Positions 9,517 to 17,620 of a DNA stretch of 64,000 bases are shown here, in pieces. The position numbers and the translations under genes were made by a program. Origin of the DNA: Neisseriaceae bacterium JH1-16 (GTDB taxonomy: Bacteria > Pseudomonadota > Gammaproteobacteria > Burkholderiales > Chromobacteriaceae); contig JAPDNP010000001.1 of the NCBI GenBank assembly GCA_025989215.1, positions 744,001 through 808,000 of the forward strand. The letters are read 5' to 3'. The stretch's first letter is position 1, and every line of letters begins with the position of its first letter. Below the pieces are notes generated by a model. It was not told the origin of the DNA. It worked only from the letters and a program-made list of their open reading frames with translations, and ran no database searches.

Positions 9517-9541
9517 ATTAACCCAGGAATGCTTGGTTAAT
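9517..9541. promoter_or_regulatory. Candidate LysR-type operator
   Basis: The dyad TTAACC-N11-GGTTAA extends to nine-base arms with one mismatch. It lies between the divergent LysR gene (start 9470) and the C45-hydrolase gene (start 9741). It fits the T-N11-A architecture of LysR binding sites. Confidence 0.55.
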
Positions 9542-9740
9542 ATGAGCGAATGGCAACAATAGCTTAAGGCGACGACATAAGGCTATTGCTTCCGATGAGA
9601 CAGGCCGCTGCATGTGTTTTTTCCTCAATAGAAACTATGCAGACTGCCTGAGACATGTTCCGAATAGCGAACTGAATGCCCCTCATGAGGTTCAGGGCCT
9701 CGTGGAGCAACGCACATCACAGCAACAAGGAGACCTTGTA

Positions 9741-10820
9741 GTGAAAGTTCATACCTTTGCAACGGACATCCAGGACCCGCTACGACGGGGACGGCAGATT
9801 GGAGAACGATGGGCCGACGAGATTAGACGCACCGTGTCGCTCTATCTCGACTTCTTCCCACGCGTCGGCATCAGCGCTCAACAGGTCCGATCAATCGGTG
9901 ACTCCAGTTTGGGAGCCCTTGAGGCCTGGTGTCCCGATCTTGCGTGCGAGGTGATGTCGATCGCGGCGGGAGCGCAGCTGCCCATCTGGCAACTCGCGAG
10001 CCTCAATGCCCGTACAGAGATTCTCGCGGTAATGCCAGCCTCGACTGAGGGGGAATGCTCGACCGCGGTGTATGCGCCTAGTGGCTCGACAGCGCCGAGA
10101 ACCATTCAAACATGGGATTGGCATGACAGCCTGGTGCCCGATGGCTTGTTGCTGCAGTTGCTAACGCGCCGCGGCTTGACGGTAAAACTGTTCACCGAGT
10201 TCGGCATGCTGGGGAAGATCGGTGTCAACAGCGCCGGGTTGGGACTCCATTTCAATATTCTCCACCATGACAGCGATAACGACGATGCCGGGGTTCCAGT
10301 GCACGCTATTGCCCGACGCCTGCTGGAGGAAGCCACCACTGTGCAGGAAGCGATTGAGTTGGCCCGTTCGGCCAAGGTTAGTGCGTCCACAGTACTGACC
10401 GTGTTCTCGCGTTTGGAAGAAGAAGGCCCACGTGCCGCAAGCATTGAACTCAGTCCTTCCCGTACTGCAGTGGTCCTGCCGCTGGAGAAAGACTGGATCT
10501 TGCACACCAACCATTTCCTGGACCCAGTTTTGAGCCAAGGCGAGCGTACGCCAGATAAGACGACTACCTATGCCCGTCTCGAGCATCTACATGCGGTTTG
10601 CTCGGGCATGGCCGTCAGCGATGTGCGGGCGAGAGCAGGCGCCATGTGCGGTGCCGCCGGCGACCAGGCGCCAATTTGTTTCCACGCGGACATGAGCATG
10701 CCGGATACCGAGCGCTGGGAAACGCTGCTGACCTTAGGCATCGATACGGAGAACTGTGCACTGGAGTACGTGGCGGGAAATCCGAAAGTCCTGGCCGATG
10801 AGGGTTTCGAACGGTTCTAA
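9741..10820 (+). CDS. C45-family autoproteolytic acyltransferase/hydrolase
   Basis: The 359-residue protein resembles acyl-CoA:isopenicillin-N acyltransferase and other C45 N-terminal-nucleophile hydrolases, which self-cleave before a Cys and hydrolyse or transfer amide-linked acyl groups. The core NARTEILA then TEGECSTAVYAP contains the predicted nucleophile Cys; WDWHDSLVPDG and FTEFGMLGKIGVNSAGLGL are also family-typical. The GTG start at 9741 is preferred because AAGGAG lies just upstream; in-frame ATGs further upstream lack this. It is divergent from the LysR gene and followed by an MHS permease, suggesting N-acyl-compound catabolism. Confidence 0.85.
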   Translation: MKVHTFATDIQDPLRRGRQIGERWADEIRRTVSLYLDFFPRVGISAQQVRSIGDSSLGALEAWCPDLACEVMSIAAGAQLPIWQLASLNARTEILAVMPASTEGECSTAVYAPSGSTAPRTIQTWDWHDSLVPDGLLLQLLTRRGLTVKLFTEFGMLGKIGVNSAGLGLHFNILHHDSDNDDAGVPVHAIARRLLEEATTVQEAIELARSAKVSASTVLTVFSRLEEEGPRAASIELSPSRTAVVLPLEKDWILHTNHFLDPVLSQGERTPDKTTTYARLEHLHAVCSGMAVSDVRARAGAMCGAAGDQAPICFHADMSMPDTERWETLLTLGIDTENCALEYVAGNPKVLADEGFERF

Positions 10821-10971
10821 CGAACATCGCCCCCGGTCGCAGCTAGTCGCGTGGCGACCCGGTGTGCCGATCAGTCTCACATACAAGAATATTCACCGCC
10901 ATGGCCAATGCGCAGCACACCGCCTGTTGGTCGATCGGTGACGACATATCAGTCGAAAGAGGAGAAGCATC

Positions 10972-12327
10972 ATGGCTGGAGACAAGACTAATAACGTCCC
11001 GCCCAGATCCGCATTCAAGACCTTCTGCGTATCGGGAATGGGAACGGCACTCGAGTTTTACGACTTTGTTATTTATGGAACAGCTGCCGCCCTAGTGTTC
11101 CCTCAGGTCTTCTTTCCGGAGATGGACCGGCTGACGGCAACACTCATTGCGTTTGGCGCATTTGGCGCCGGCTTCTTTGCAAGGCCGGTGGGCGGCGTGG
11201 TGTTTGGCCATTTCGGCGACAAATTCGGCCGACAGAAGGTGCTGGTGACCACGCTGCTGCTAATGGGGCTAAGCACATTGCTGATCGGCTGCCTGCCGAG
11301 TTACTCGGCCATCGGTATCGCGGCCCCCATTCTTCTGGTTCTCCTGAGGCTGATCCAAGGCCTGGCCGCAGGGGGAGAGTGGGGTGGTGCTGCCCTATTT
11401 GGCATCGAGGTCGCACCTGCAGGGCATCGGGGCCTCTGGGGTAGTTTCACCAGCATGGGGATCGGTGTCGGCGGCATTCTTGGCTCCGGCATTTTTGCCG
11501 CGGTAAGCACTGTGGCTGGTGATGATTTAGCCGGGTTTGCGTGGAGGATACCGTTCTGGCTCGGCGGGCTCCTAGTTCTCGTAGGACTATTTGCACGGCT
11601 TCGGAATTCGTCAAAGGAGGGCAAGCCCACCAAGGAGACCAGCCCCATTCCGCTGCTGGAGGCCCTGCGCCGTCGCCCGAAGGAAATGCTGTTATGTACC
11701 GGCATTGCTTTTGGCTACATCACCATTGCCTATATCGGCAGCACCTTCTTCCTATCCTACGCAACGCAGATCGGTTACGGCAGCACACAAGCGCTGATGT
11801 TCGATTTGATGCTTTCCATCACCATCGTGATGTCTGCTCCATTTTTCGCCCATCTGTCCGACAAACTTGGACGCCGCCGCGTGATGATCTTCGGCGCGGT
11901 GATCATGGCACTCGGGTTGTTCGCATTCTTCCCCCTGGTAGACATGAAGAGTCTTCCAATGTCGCTGTTTGCCTATGCAGTAGTTGGCTTACTGATGGGG
12001 GCAACACAAGGGCCGATCCCTGCGTTCCTGGGTGAGCAGTTTCCTCGGGAAATGCGCTACTCCGGGATCTCTGCCAGCTATCAGGTCGGGGCCGCACTAG
12101 GAGGCGGGACTGCATCAAGCGCGGCGACAGCCATCTTAATGGCCACAAACCACAATCCGCTGGGCGTCTCTCTTTATGGCGCAGTGGCTTTAGCCTTGGT
12201 AGCTGTCTGCTCGCATTTCCTGAAGGAGACTTCACACCTGAGTATGGCTGACATCGATGAAGGAAAGGCAACCTCACAAGCTTTGCCGAAAACCGCTGCC
12301 ACTCAGCGCGCGCGTGGGATCAGTTGA
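10972..12327 (+). CDS. MHS-family MFS transporter
   Basis: The 451-residue, 12-segment permease is of the metabolite:H+ symporter type (ProP, ShiA, KgtP relatives). Signature stretches are GTALEFYDFVIYGT, RPVGGVVFGHFGDKFGRQKVL, RLIQGLAAGGEWGGA and HLSDKLGRRRVMIFG. A strong GGAGAAG site precedes the ATG. It lies between the C45-hydrolase gene and a PotF-like gene on the same strand. Uptake of a carboxylate- or amide-bearing substrate is inferred from family membership. Confidence 0.92.
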   Translation: MAGDKTNNVPPRSAFKTFCVSGMGTALEFYDFVIYGTAAALVFPQVFFPEMDRLTATLIAFGAFGAGFFARPVGGVVFGHFGDKFGRQKVLVTTLLLMGLSTLLIGCLPSYSAIGIAAPILLVLLRLIQGLAAGGEWGGAALFGIEVAPAGHRGLWGSFTSMGIGVGGILGSGIFAAVSTVAGDDLAGFAWRIPFWLGGLLVLVGLFARLRNSSKEGKPTKETSPIPLLEALRRRPKEMLLCTGIAFGYITIAYIGSTFFLSYATQIGYGSTQALMFDLMLSITIVMSAPFFAHLSDKLGRRRVMIFGAVIMALGLFAFFPLVDMKSLPMSLFAYAVVGLLMGATQGPIPAFLGEQFPREMRYSGISASYQVGAALGGGTASSAATAILMATNHNPLGVSLYGAVALALVAVCSHFLKETSHLSMADIDEGKATSQALPKTAATQRARGIS

Positions 12328-12467
12328 GTAGCGCGATAGAGGCGCTACATATGGTTTGAGCGGTCAGGGACCTCTCTACTGACAGAATTAATGTTGTTCA
12401 AGGTTGAGATATACAACCAATGCCAAAATTGGCGATTAACTTGAAAACAAGTTTACAAGAGGAAGTC

Positions 12468-13586
12468 ATGGGAAATTTTTTCTTGAAAAAAATCGTTGCT
12501 GGAGTGGGAATGGCTGTTATGGGGTTGTCGGCATTTGCGGCGACACCTGCAGTTACGTCTGACTCGAAGCTCAATGTTTTTAACTGGGGGGACTTCATTG
12601 CGAAGGATACCGTTGCGAATTTTGAGAAACTGCACAGCGTCCATGTCAATTATGACACCTACGACAGTGACGATATCCTACAGGCCAAGCTGCTGGTTGG
12701 CCGTTCTGGCTATGACATAGTTGTACCCAGTTCGGGATCTCTAGCCAAACAAATCCAGATCGGTCTTTATCAGAAACTCGATAAATCCAAACTACCGAAT
12801 CTGGTCAACCTTGACCCGGCACTGATGAAGATGCTCGAGAGCGCCGATCCAGGTGGTCAGTATGGTGTGCCATGGGCTTATGCCGCCACGGGTATCGGTT
12901 ACAACGTGCAGGCTGTGAAGAAGGCTTTTGGTGGCAACGCACCGACCAATAGCTGGGCACTCGTTTTCGATCCTGCCAACCTGGCAAAACTGAAGAATTG
13001 CGGCGTGTCATTCCTCGATAGCCCCGGCAGCATGTTCCCTGCTGTGCTGCAGTACATGCACAAGGATCCGAACAGTACCAATCCAGCGGACTATAAGGCG
13101 GCACTTGAAGCACTGAAGAAAGTGCGTCCATACATTAGGCAGTTCAACTCATCGGGTTATATTAACGACCTGGCGAATAATGATGTCTGTGTGGCAGTGG
13201 GATGGTCGGGGGACGTCGGTATCGCACGTCGCCGCGCACAGGAAGCCAAGCGTCCGTATGAGATTAAGTACGTTAACGTGAAGGAGGGCGGCTTCATGTG
13301 GTTCGATGTAATGGTCATTCCCAAAGATGCACCTCATCCGCAGGCTGCATTGAAGTGGATCAACTACACCCTTGAACCGAAAGTGAGCGCTGCGATTACG
13401 AGCGAGGTGTATTACCCGACTGCCAACCGCGCGGCGCAGCAATACCTGCCTGCCACCATTGCCAATGATCCAGTCGTTTTCCCAACTGATTCGGAGCTGA
13501 AGAAGATGGTGGTGATGAAACTGGTGCCACCTGATATCCAGCGGCTTCAAAGTCGCCTGTGGGAACAGTTTAAAACTGGTCATTGA
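12468..13586 (+). CDS. PotF-like polyamine substrate-binding protein 2
   Basis: The 372-residue periplasmic binding protein has the signal peptide MGNFFLKKIVAGVGMAVMGL and is closer to canonical PotF/SpuD than the first copy. It has VFNWGDFIAKDTVANFEK, GYINDLANNDVCVAVGWSGD and FMWFDVMVIPKDAP. The start is fixed by AGAGGAAG just upstream. No transporter permease or ATPase genes flank it. An intrinsic terminator follows at 13701. It probably delivers a polyamine or related amine to a transporter encoded elsewhere. Confidence 0.9.
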   Translation: MGNFFLKKIVAGVGMAVMGLSAFAATPAVTSDSKLNVFNWGDFIAKDTVANFEKLHSVHVNYDTYDSDDILQAKLLVGRSGYDIVVPSSGSLAKQIQIGLYQKLDKSKLPNLVNLDPALMKMLESADPGGQYGVPWAYAATGIGYNVQAVKKAFGGNAPTNSWALVFDPANLAKLKNCGVSFLDSPGSMFPAVLQYMHKDPNSTNPADYKAALEALKKVRPYIRQFNSSGYINDLANNDVCVAVGWSGDVGIARRRAQEAKRPYEIKYVNVKEGGFMWFDVMVIPKDAPHPQAALKWINYTLEPKVSAAITSEVYYPTANRAAQQYLPATIANDPVVFPTDSELKKMVVMKLVPPDIQRLQSRLWEQFKTGH

Positions 13587-13700
13587 TTAGGGGCAGCCGA
13601 TGGGTCTTTTACGACTGGCGTAGTGAGCTGTCGAATTGAAAGGCCATCTGAATATGTATTCTGCGCCACTGATTAATGCCATATAAATAATGACATATGA

Positions 13701-13730
13701 GGCCAGTATTTCCATGAAATGCTGGCCTTT
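13701..13730 (+). terminator. Rho-independent terminator after potF-like gene 2
   Basis: An 11-base stem (GGCCAGTATTT pairing with AAATGCTGGCC, one G-U) with a 5-base loop is followed by TTTT. The rest of the 13587-13879 spacer shows no gene. Confidence 0.75.
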
Positions 13731-13879
13731 TGCAGGTGCAGGGTTAGAGCTGGCATGACGGCGCACGTGTCATGACCTGTCTGCAAACCTCTTTCACAAG
13801 CATGCTCGACTTGGCAGGCCGTTGGGCTGAACCGTGCTGAGAAGCAGCTCGATTCAGCCTCCATTCTGGAGAAGTATTG

Positions 13880-15505
13880 ATGCAATACGCCGATACCGTG
13901 TACCTGAACGGTACTCTCTACACTGGTAATACCCACCGTAGCTTTGCCCAAGCCCTGGCAGTGCAGGGCGAGAAAATCCTGGCCGTTGGCCTGGACGACG
14001 AAATCCGTGTATTGGCTGGCCCTGACACCCGGGTGGTCAACCTGGCGGGAGCGCTGATGGTGCCAGGCTTTATCGACGGCCATGTGCATCCGATGCAAGG
14101 GCAGCAGATTCTTGGCGATTTCGACTTATCAGGGCTGAACGAACCGGCGGTCATCTTGGAGCGTATCCGCGACTGCGCCAACGCGACGCCACACGAGACA
14201 TGGGTGTATCTCGGCGGCGCCAATCTGGCCGCATTCGGTGCTTATCCGACTCGTGCACTGCTCGACCAGGTTGTACTGGATCGGCCGCTGTTGGTGATCG
14301 GCTATGACGTACACAGCGGTTGCCTTAACAGCAAGGGGCTGGAGCTCGCCGGCATCAGTGCCGCTACGCCAGACCCGAAGGGAGGCATCTACGAACACGA
14401 TGCGACCGGTGTACCAACCGGAGTGGTCCACGAAGAGGCCCTATATCGCATTTGCCCACTGATACCTCAGCTGAGTCCGGCGGGCTATCCCAAGGCGCTA
14501 GCCAAGGCCCATGCGATGGCAAACGGCTTCGGGGTCACCGGCTGGTTCGACGCCTGGTTGGACGAGCCAATGATCAAGGCCTACGCCGACGCGCAGCGTA
14601 ACGGCGAGCTGAAGGTCTATATGAGTGCAGGCCTGGTGGCTCAGCCGGGCGGTGATGCACGAGAGCAGATTGAACGCTTCACTGCTTGGCGCCAGAAATA
14701 CCACTGCGACAATCTGCGGCTTCACACGGTGAAGATCTTCATCGACGGCGTGCCTGAATCGAAGACCGCCGCGCTCTTGGCGCCGTATGTCGGCAGCGAC
14801 GAGTGCGGTCTTGCGTTGTGGAGCCAGGAAGCGCTTAACGAGATCGCGCTTTTGGCCGATACGGCCGGCTTCGATCTTCACTTTCACACGCTCGCGGACC
14901 ATGCGGTACGGATGGCGCTCGATGCACTGGAACATGTGCAGCACCACAATGGTATGCGTGACCGACGTGCGCAATTGGCCCACTTGCAGCTGATCGACCC
15001 GGCCGATTACGGGCGTTTTCATCAGTTGGGCGCGATTGCCAGCATACAGGCGCTGTGGACCGCTGCCAGTCCTGAACAACAGCAGCTTTTTTGCGATCTG
15101 TTCGGGCCGGAGCGTACCGCGCGAAACTACCCGTTCCGCAGTCTGCGCAACGCCGGCGCCATGCTGGCTGGCGGTTCGGACTGGTCAGTCAGTACCATGA
15201 ACCCATTGCCGATCATGCAGACCGGTGTCACCCATGTCCCGGTTGATCAGCCCGACGGTGCACCATGGAACCCGCACGAACGACTCGACCTACTCACCAT
15301 GCTGGAAGCCCATACGGTCAACTCGGCCTATGCGCTGCGTTTTGATGACTGTACCGGTTCGCTTGAAGCGGGCAAGGATGCGAGCTTCGCCGTTCTCGAC
15401 CGCAACCCGTTCTGCCATCCGGTCGAGGAGCTGACCCAGGCACGGGTGGTCGAAACCTGCTTCCGCGGCGAAGTGGTGTACTCCGAGCCAAGCCAAATGG
15501 CCTGA
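13880..15505 (+). CDS. YtcJ-like amidohydrolase
   Basis: The 541-residue protein belongs to the amidohydrolase-3 (YtcJ/NfdA) group, which includes N-substituted formamide deformylases. Motifs are GFIDGHVHPMQG (HxH), VKIFIDGVPESKTAALL (the probable carbamylated Lys), HFHTLADHAVRMALDAL, QLAHLQLIDPADYGRF and GGSDWSVSTMNP (metal Asp). The ATG at 13880 overlaps a TTG and has GGAGAAG upstream. It closes the catabolic island and is probably the enzyme acting on an amide or formamide intermediate; substrate not assignable. Confidence 0.88.
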   Translation: MQYADTVYLNGTLYTGNTHRSFAQALAVQGEKILAVGLDDEIRVLAGPDTRVVNLAGALMVPGFIDGHVHPMQGQQILGDFDLSGLNEPAVILERIRDCANATPHETWVYLGGANLAAFGAYPTRALLDQVVLDRPLLVIGYDVHSGCLNSKGLELAGISAATPDPKGGIYEHDATGVPTGVVHEEALYRICPLIPQLSPAGYPKALAKAHAMANGFGVTGWFDAWLDEPMIKAYADAQRNGELKVYMSAGLVAQPGGDAREQIERFTAWRQKYHCDNLRLHTVKIFIDGVPESKTAALLAPYVGSDECGLALWSQEALNEIALLADTAGFDLHFHTLADHAVRMALDALEHVQHHNGMRDRRAQLAHLQLIDPADYGRFHQLGAIASIQALWTAASPEQQQLFCDLFGPERTARNYPFRSLRNAGAMLAGGSDWSVSTMNPLPIMQTGVTHVPVDQPDGAPWNPHERLDLLTMLEAHTVNSAYALRFDDCTGSLEAGKDASFAVLDRNPFCHPVEELTQARVVETCFRGEVVYSEPSQMA

Positions 15506-15821
15506 TCTCTCCAATACCCCGAACAAGGCCCGGTAACGGGCCGAACGTGGCATTAGCACCAGGGACAGATTGTCAGACCAATCCTGTCGACCAGCAGATG
15601 TAAGAAGGGGCTCGTCCGTCGACGGACAGGAATGTTGACGGTCAGCGTGGCCTGTCGACGGCTAACGGCACTGAAGCAGGGAACAGCTGTACCAAGCTAC
15701 AGCTTGCCGTAACGGAGGTAAGGCAGACGCTCTGGCATAGGTTCAAAAGCCGTCTGCTTTGATAGACTCTGTGGCCTGCGTTGCTTATTGCCCCCATCTA
15801 TATTTTCGATTCGGTTTAACC
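15506..15821. other. Intergenic region with GTCGAC-containing palindrome
   Basis: This 316-base spacer holds the hairpin GGCCCGTTACCGGGCC-like repeat near 15530 (no T-run) and a perfect 14-base palindrome GTCCGTCGACGGAC at 15614-15627. Two more CTGTCGAC copies lie nearby. The palindrome could be an operator for a regulator; nothing identifies which one. No gene is visible. Confidence 0.4.
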
Positions 15822-16841
15822 ATGCCAAGAAAACCGCGCCTTCGCTCGGGAAGCGGCGTTACCCTGCATGAGATCGGCCTTGCCGCCGGTGTCAGTGCGA
15901 TCACGGTTTCTCGCGCGCTGAACTCCCCGGAGCGCGTCTCGGAAGCGCTGCGAAACAAGATCTTGGAGACCGTCGATCGTTTGGGCTATGTGCCCAACCG
16001 TTCGGCCCGTTCGCTCGCTTCGGCTCGGTCGCGGACGATATTGGTGCTGGTACCGTCGCTGACCAATACCGTGTTCATCGACACGCTGGTCGGGGTCGAA
16101 GAGGTGCTGCGTGTGGCCGGTTATCAAATGCTGATCGGCAACACCCATTACAGCGCGAGCGAGGAGCTGCAGCTGCTGCGAGCCTATCTCGAGCACCAGC
16201 CGGACGGCATTCTTGTGACCGGCCTGTCCCAGCCGCCGGAGTTCGGCGCCATCCTCGAAAAGCTTGGCATTCCGGCCGTCTATATGATGGATCTGACTGA
16301 CGATGGTCGTCTGTGCGTGGGCTTTTCCCAGGAAGAGGCCGGGGCGGCGATCACCGCGCATCTGCTGGCGCGTGGTTACCGGCGCATCGCCTTTATGGGG
16401 GCGCAGCTGGACGAGCGTGTTCTCAAGCGACTCGAGGGCTACCGTGCCACGCTGCACGCGGCGCAGCTGTACGATGCGAAGCTCGAATTCCTCGATCCGT
16501 CTCCGTCTTCGATGCAGATGGGCGCGGAAGCGCTGGAACGGTTGCTGCGCGAGCATCCGGACTGCGATGCGGTGTTCTGTTGCAATGACGATCTGGCGAT
16601 CGGCGCGATCGCGCAGTGCCATCGGCTCGGCTTGGCCGTGCCGGATAGGGTGGCGATCGCCGGTTTCAACGATCTTCAACCCGCAGCCTGGACGACTCCG
16701 GCGCTGACTACTGTAGCGACGCCTCGCAATCGGATCGGGGCCGAGGCGGCCCGGTTGCTGCTTGAGCGTATCGCCGGCCTGGTGATTTCGGCCCCACGGC
16801 AAGACTTGGGCTTCGCGGTGGTGGCGCGGGGCAGCTCGTGA
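15822..16841 (+). CDS. gntR: LacI-family gluconate repressor (GntR-type)
   Basis: This 339-residue LacI/GalR repressor has an N-terminal DNA-binding domain (TLHEIGLAAGVSAITVSRALNSPERVS) and a periplasmic-binding-like effector domain (ILVLVPSLTNTVFIDTLVGVEEVL). The start MPRKPRLRSGS puts the helix-turn-helix at the usual distance from the N-terminus; a longer frame from 15759 lacks similarity. Assignment as a gluconate repressor rests on the neighbouring gntK and on two ATGTTA-N4-TAACAT operators, the site type bound by E. coli GntR. Confidence 0.88.
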   Translation: MPRKPRLRSGSGVTLHEIGLAAGVSAITVSRALNSPERVSEALRNKILETVDRLGYVPNRSARSLASARSRTILVLVPSLTNTVFIDTLVGVEEVLRVAGYQMLIGNTHYSASEELQLLRAYLEHQPDGILVTGLSQPPEFGAILEKLGIPAVYMMDLTDDGRLCVGFSQEEAGAAITAHLLARGYRRIAFMGAQLDERVLKRLEGYRATLHAAQLYDAKLEFLDPSPSSMQMGAEALERLLREHPDCDAVFCCNDDLAIGAIAQCHRLGLAVPDRVAIAGFNDLQPAAWTTPALTTVATPRNRIGAEAARLLLERIAGLVISAPRQDLGFAVVARGSS

Positions 16842-16992
16842 AAGAGAAGGGCGGGGTTTGCTTGATGCACGGCCTCGCGGGCGGGCCGTGGCGATGACCA
16901 GATGACCGTACCCCCGTTCTGCCTCCCTGTTTTTTACCACACGTCGGCCGCCCTTCGGAGAATCGGCAAGCTATCTCTTGTTGTCTTTTTTA

Positions 16993-17004
16993 GTTAGCGC
17001 TAAC
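16993..17004. promoter_or_regulatory. GntR-type operator 1
   Basis: The sequence GTTAGCGCTAAC is a perfect dyad; extended to 16 bases it matches ATGTTA-N4-TAACAT at 14 positions. It overlaps a possible -10 element (TAACAT, 17001-17006) placed 17 bases after TTGTTG (16978-16983), so bound repressor would block the promoter. Its centre is 65 bases from that of operator 2. Confidence 0.75.
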
Positions 17005-17015
17005 ATCCAAAATTG

Positions 17016-17043
17016 AACGCCGCTGCAGTGTGCGGCGTTTTTT
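17016..17043 (+). terminator. Terminator-like hairpin between the two gntK operators
   Basis: The stem AACGCCGC / GCGGCGTT with an 8-base loop runs into TTTTTT. It lies 175 bases after the repressor gene and 27 bases before the gntK start. It may end the repressor transcript, or act as an attenuator if the gntK promoter overlaps operator 1. Confidence 0.65.
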
Positions 17044-17055
17044 CTCAACCTAAAA

Positions 17056-17071
17056 ATGTTAGCGCTAACAT
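17056..17071. promoter_or_regulatory. GntR-type operator 2, overlapping gntK start
   Basis: ATGTTAGCGCTAACAT is a perfect 16-base dyad, identical to the E. coli GntR site pattern. Its last two bases are the first two of the gntK ATG. It occupies the place where a Shine-Dalgarno sequence would normally be. Confidence 0.8.
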
Positions 17072-17594
17072 GAATAAGCCAAACATCGTGGTCATGGGGG
17101 TCGCCGGCTGTGGCAAGAGCAGCCTTGGCCAAGCCCTGTCAGAAGCGCTTGGCGCCACTTTTATCGAAGGAGACAGCTTCCACCCGCCCGAGAACATTGC
17201 TCGGATGGCGGCGGGCATTCCGTTGACCGATGACGACCGGGCCGGCTGGCTGACCAGGCTCGCTGAGCGCCTGGCCGATGGCCGGTCGCACGGCGAATGC
17301 ATGGTGCTGGCTTGCTCCGCGCTCAAGCGTCGCTATCGCGACAAGCTGCGCGAGGGCGACCCGGGGTTGTTGTTCGTGCACCTGAGTGGCACACCGCAGC
17401 TGATCGCCGAGCGCATGGCGGAGCGCAGTGCCCACTTCATGCCGCAGAGCCTGATCGAGAGCCAGTTTGGCGACCTGGAGGCCCTGCAGACCGATGAACT
17501 GGCTGTCGTATGTGACATCCAGCAATCGCTTGAGACCATTCGGGACAGAGTGGCGGAGCGCTTGGGTCGTGACTCTGACGTGCATGCCGCGTAG
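17070..17594 (+). CDS. gntK: Gluconokinase
   Basis: The 174-residue cytosolic kinase phosphorylates D-gluconate to 6-phosphogluconate. It has the P-loop VMGVAGCGKSSLG (residues 8-20), FIEGDSFHPPENIARMAAGIPLTDDDRAGWL and the CSALKRRYRD motif of the GntK/IdnK family, and the usual length. The start at 17070 has no purine-rich ribosome site because an operator dyad lies there; a longer in-frame start at 17013 would include the hairpin and is unlikely. The MFS permease gene follows after 26 bases. Confidence 0.93.
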   Translation: MNKPNIVVMGVAGCGKSSLGQALSEALGATFIEGDSFHPPENIARMAAGIPLTDDDRAGWLTRLAERLADGRSHGECMVLACSALKRRYRDKLREGDPGLLFVHLSGTPQLIAERMAERSAHFMPQSLIESQFGDLEALQTDELAVVCDIQQSLETIRDRVAERLGRDSDVHAA

Positions 17595-17620
17595 AGAACC
17601 CATACAGAGGAGAAAATAAA

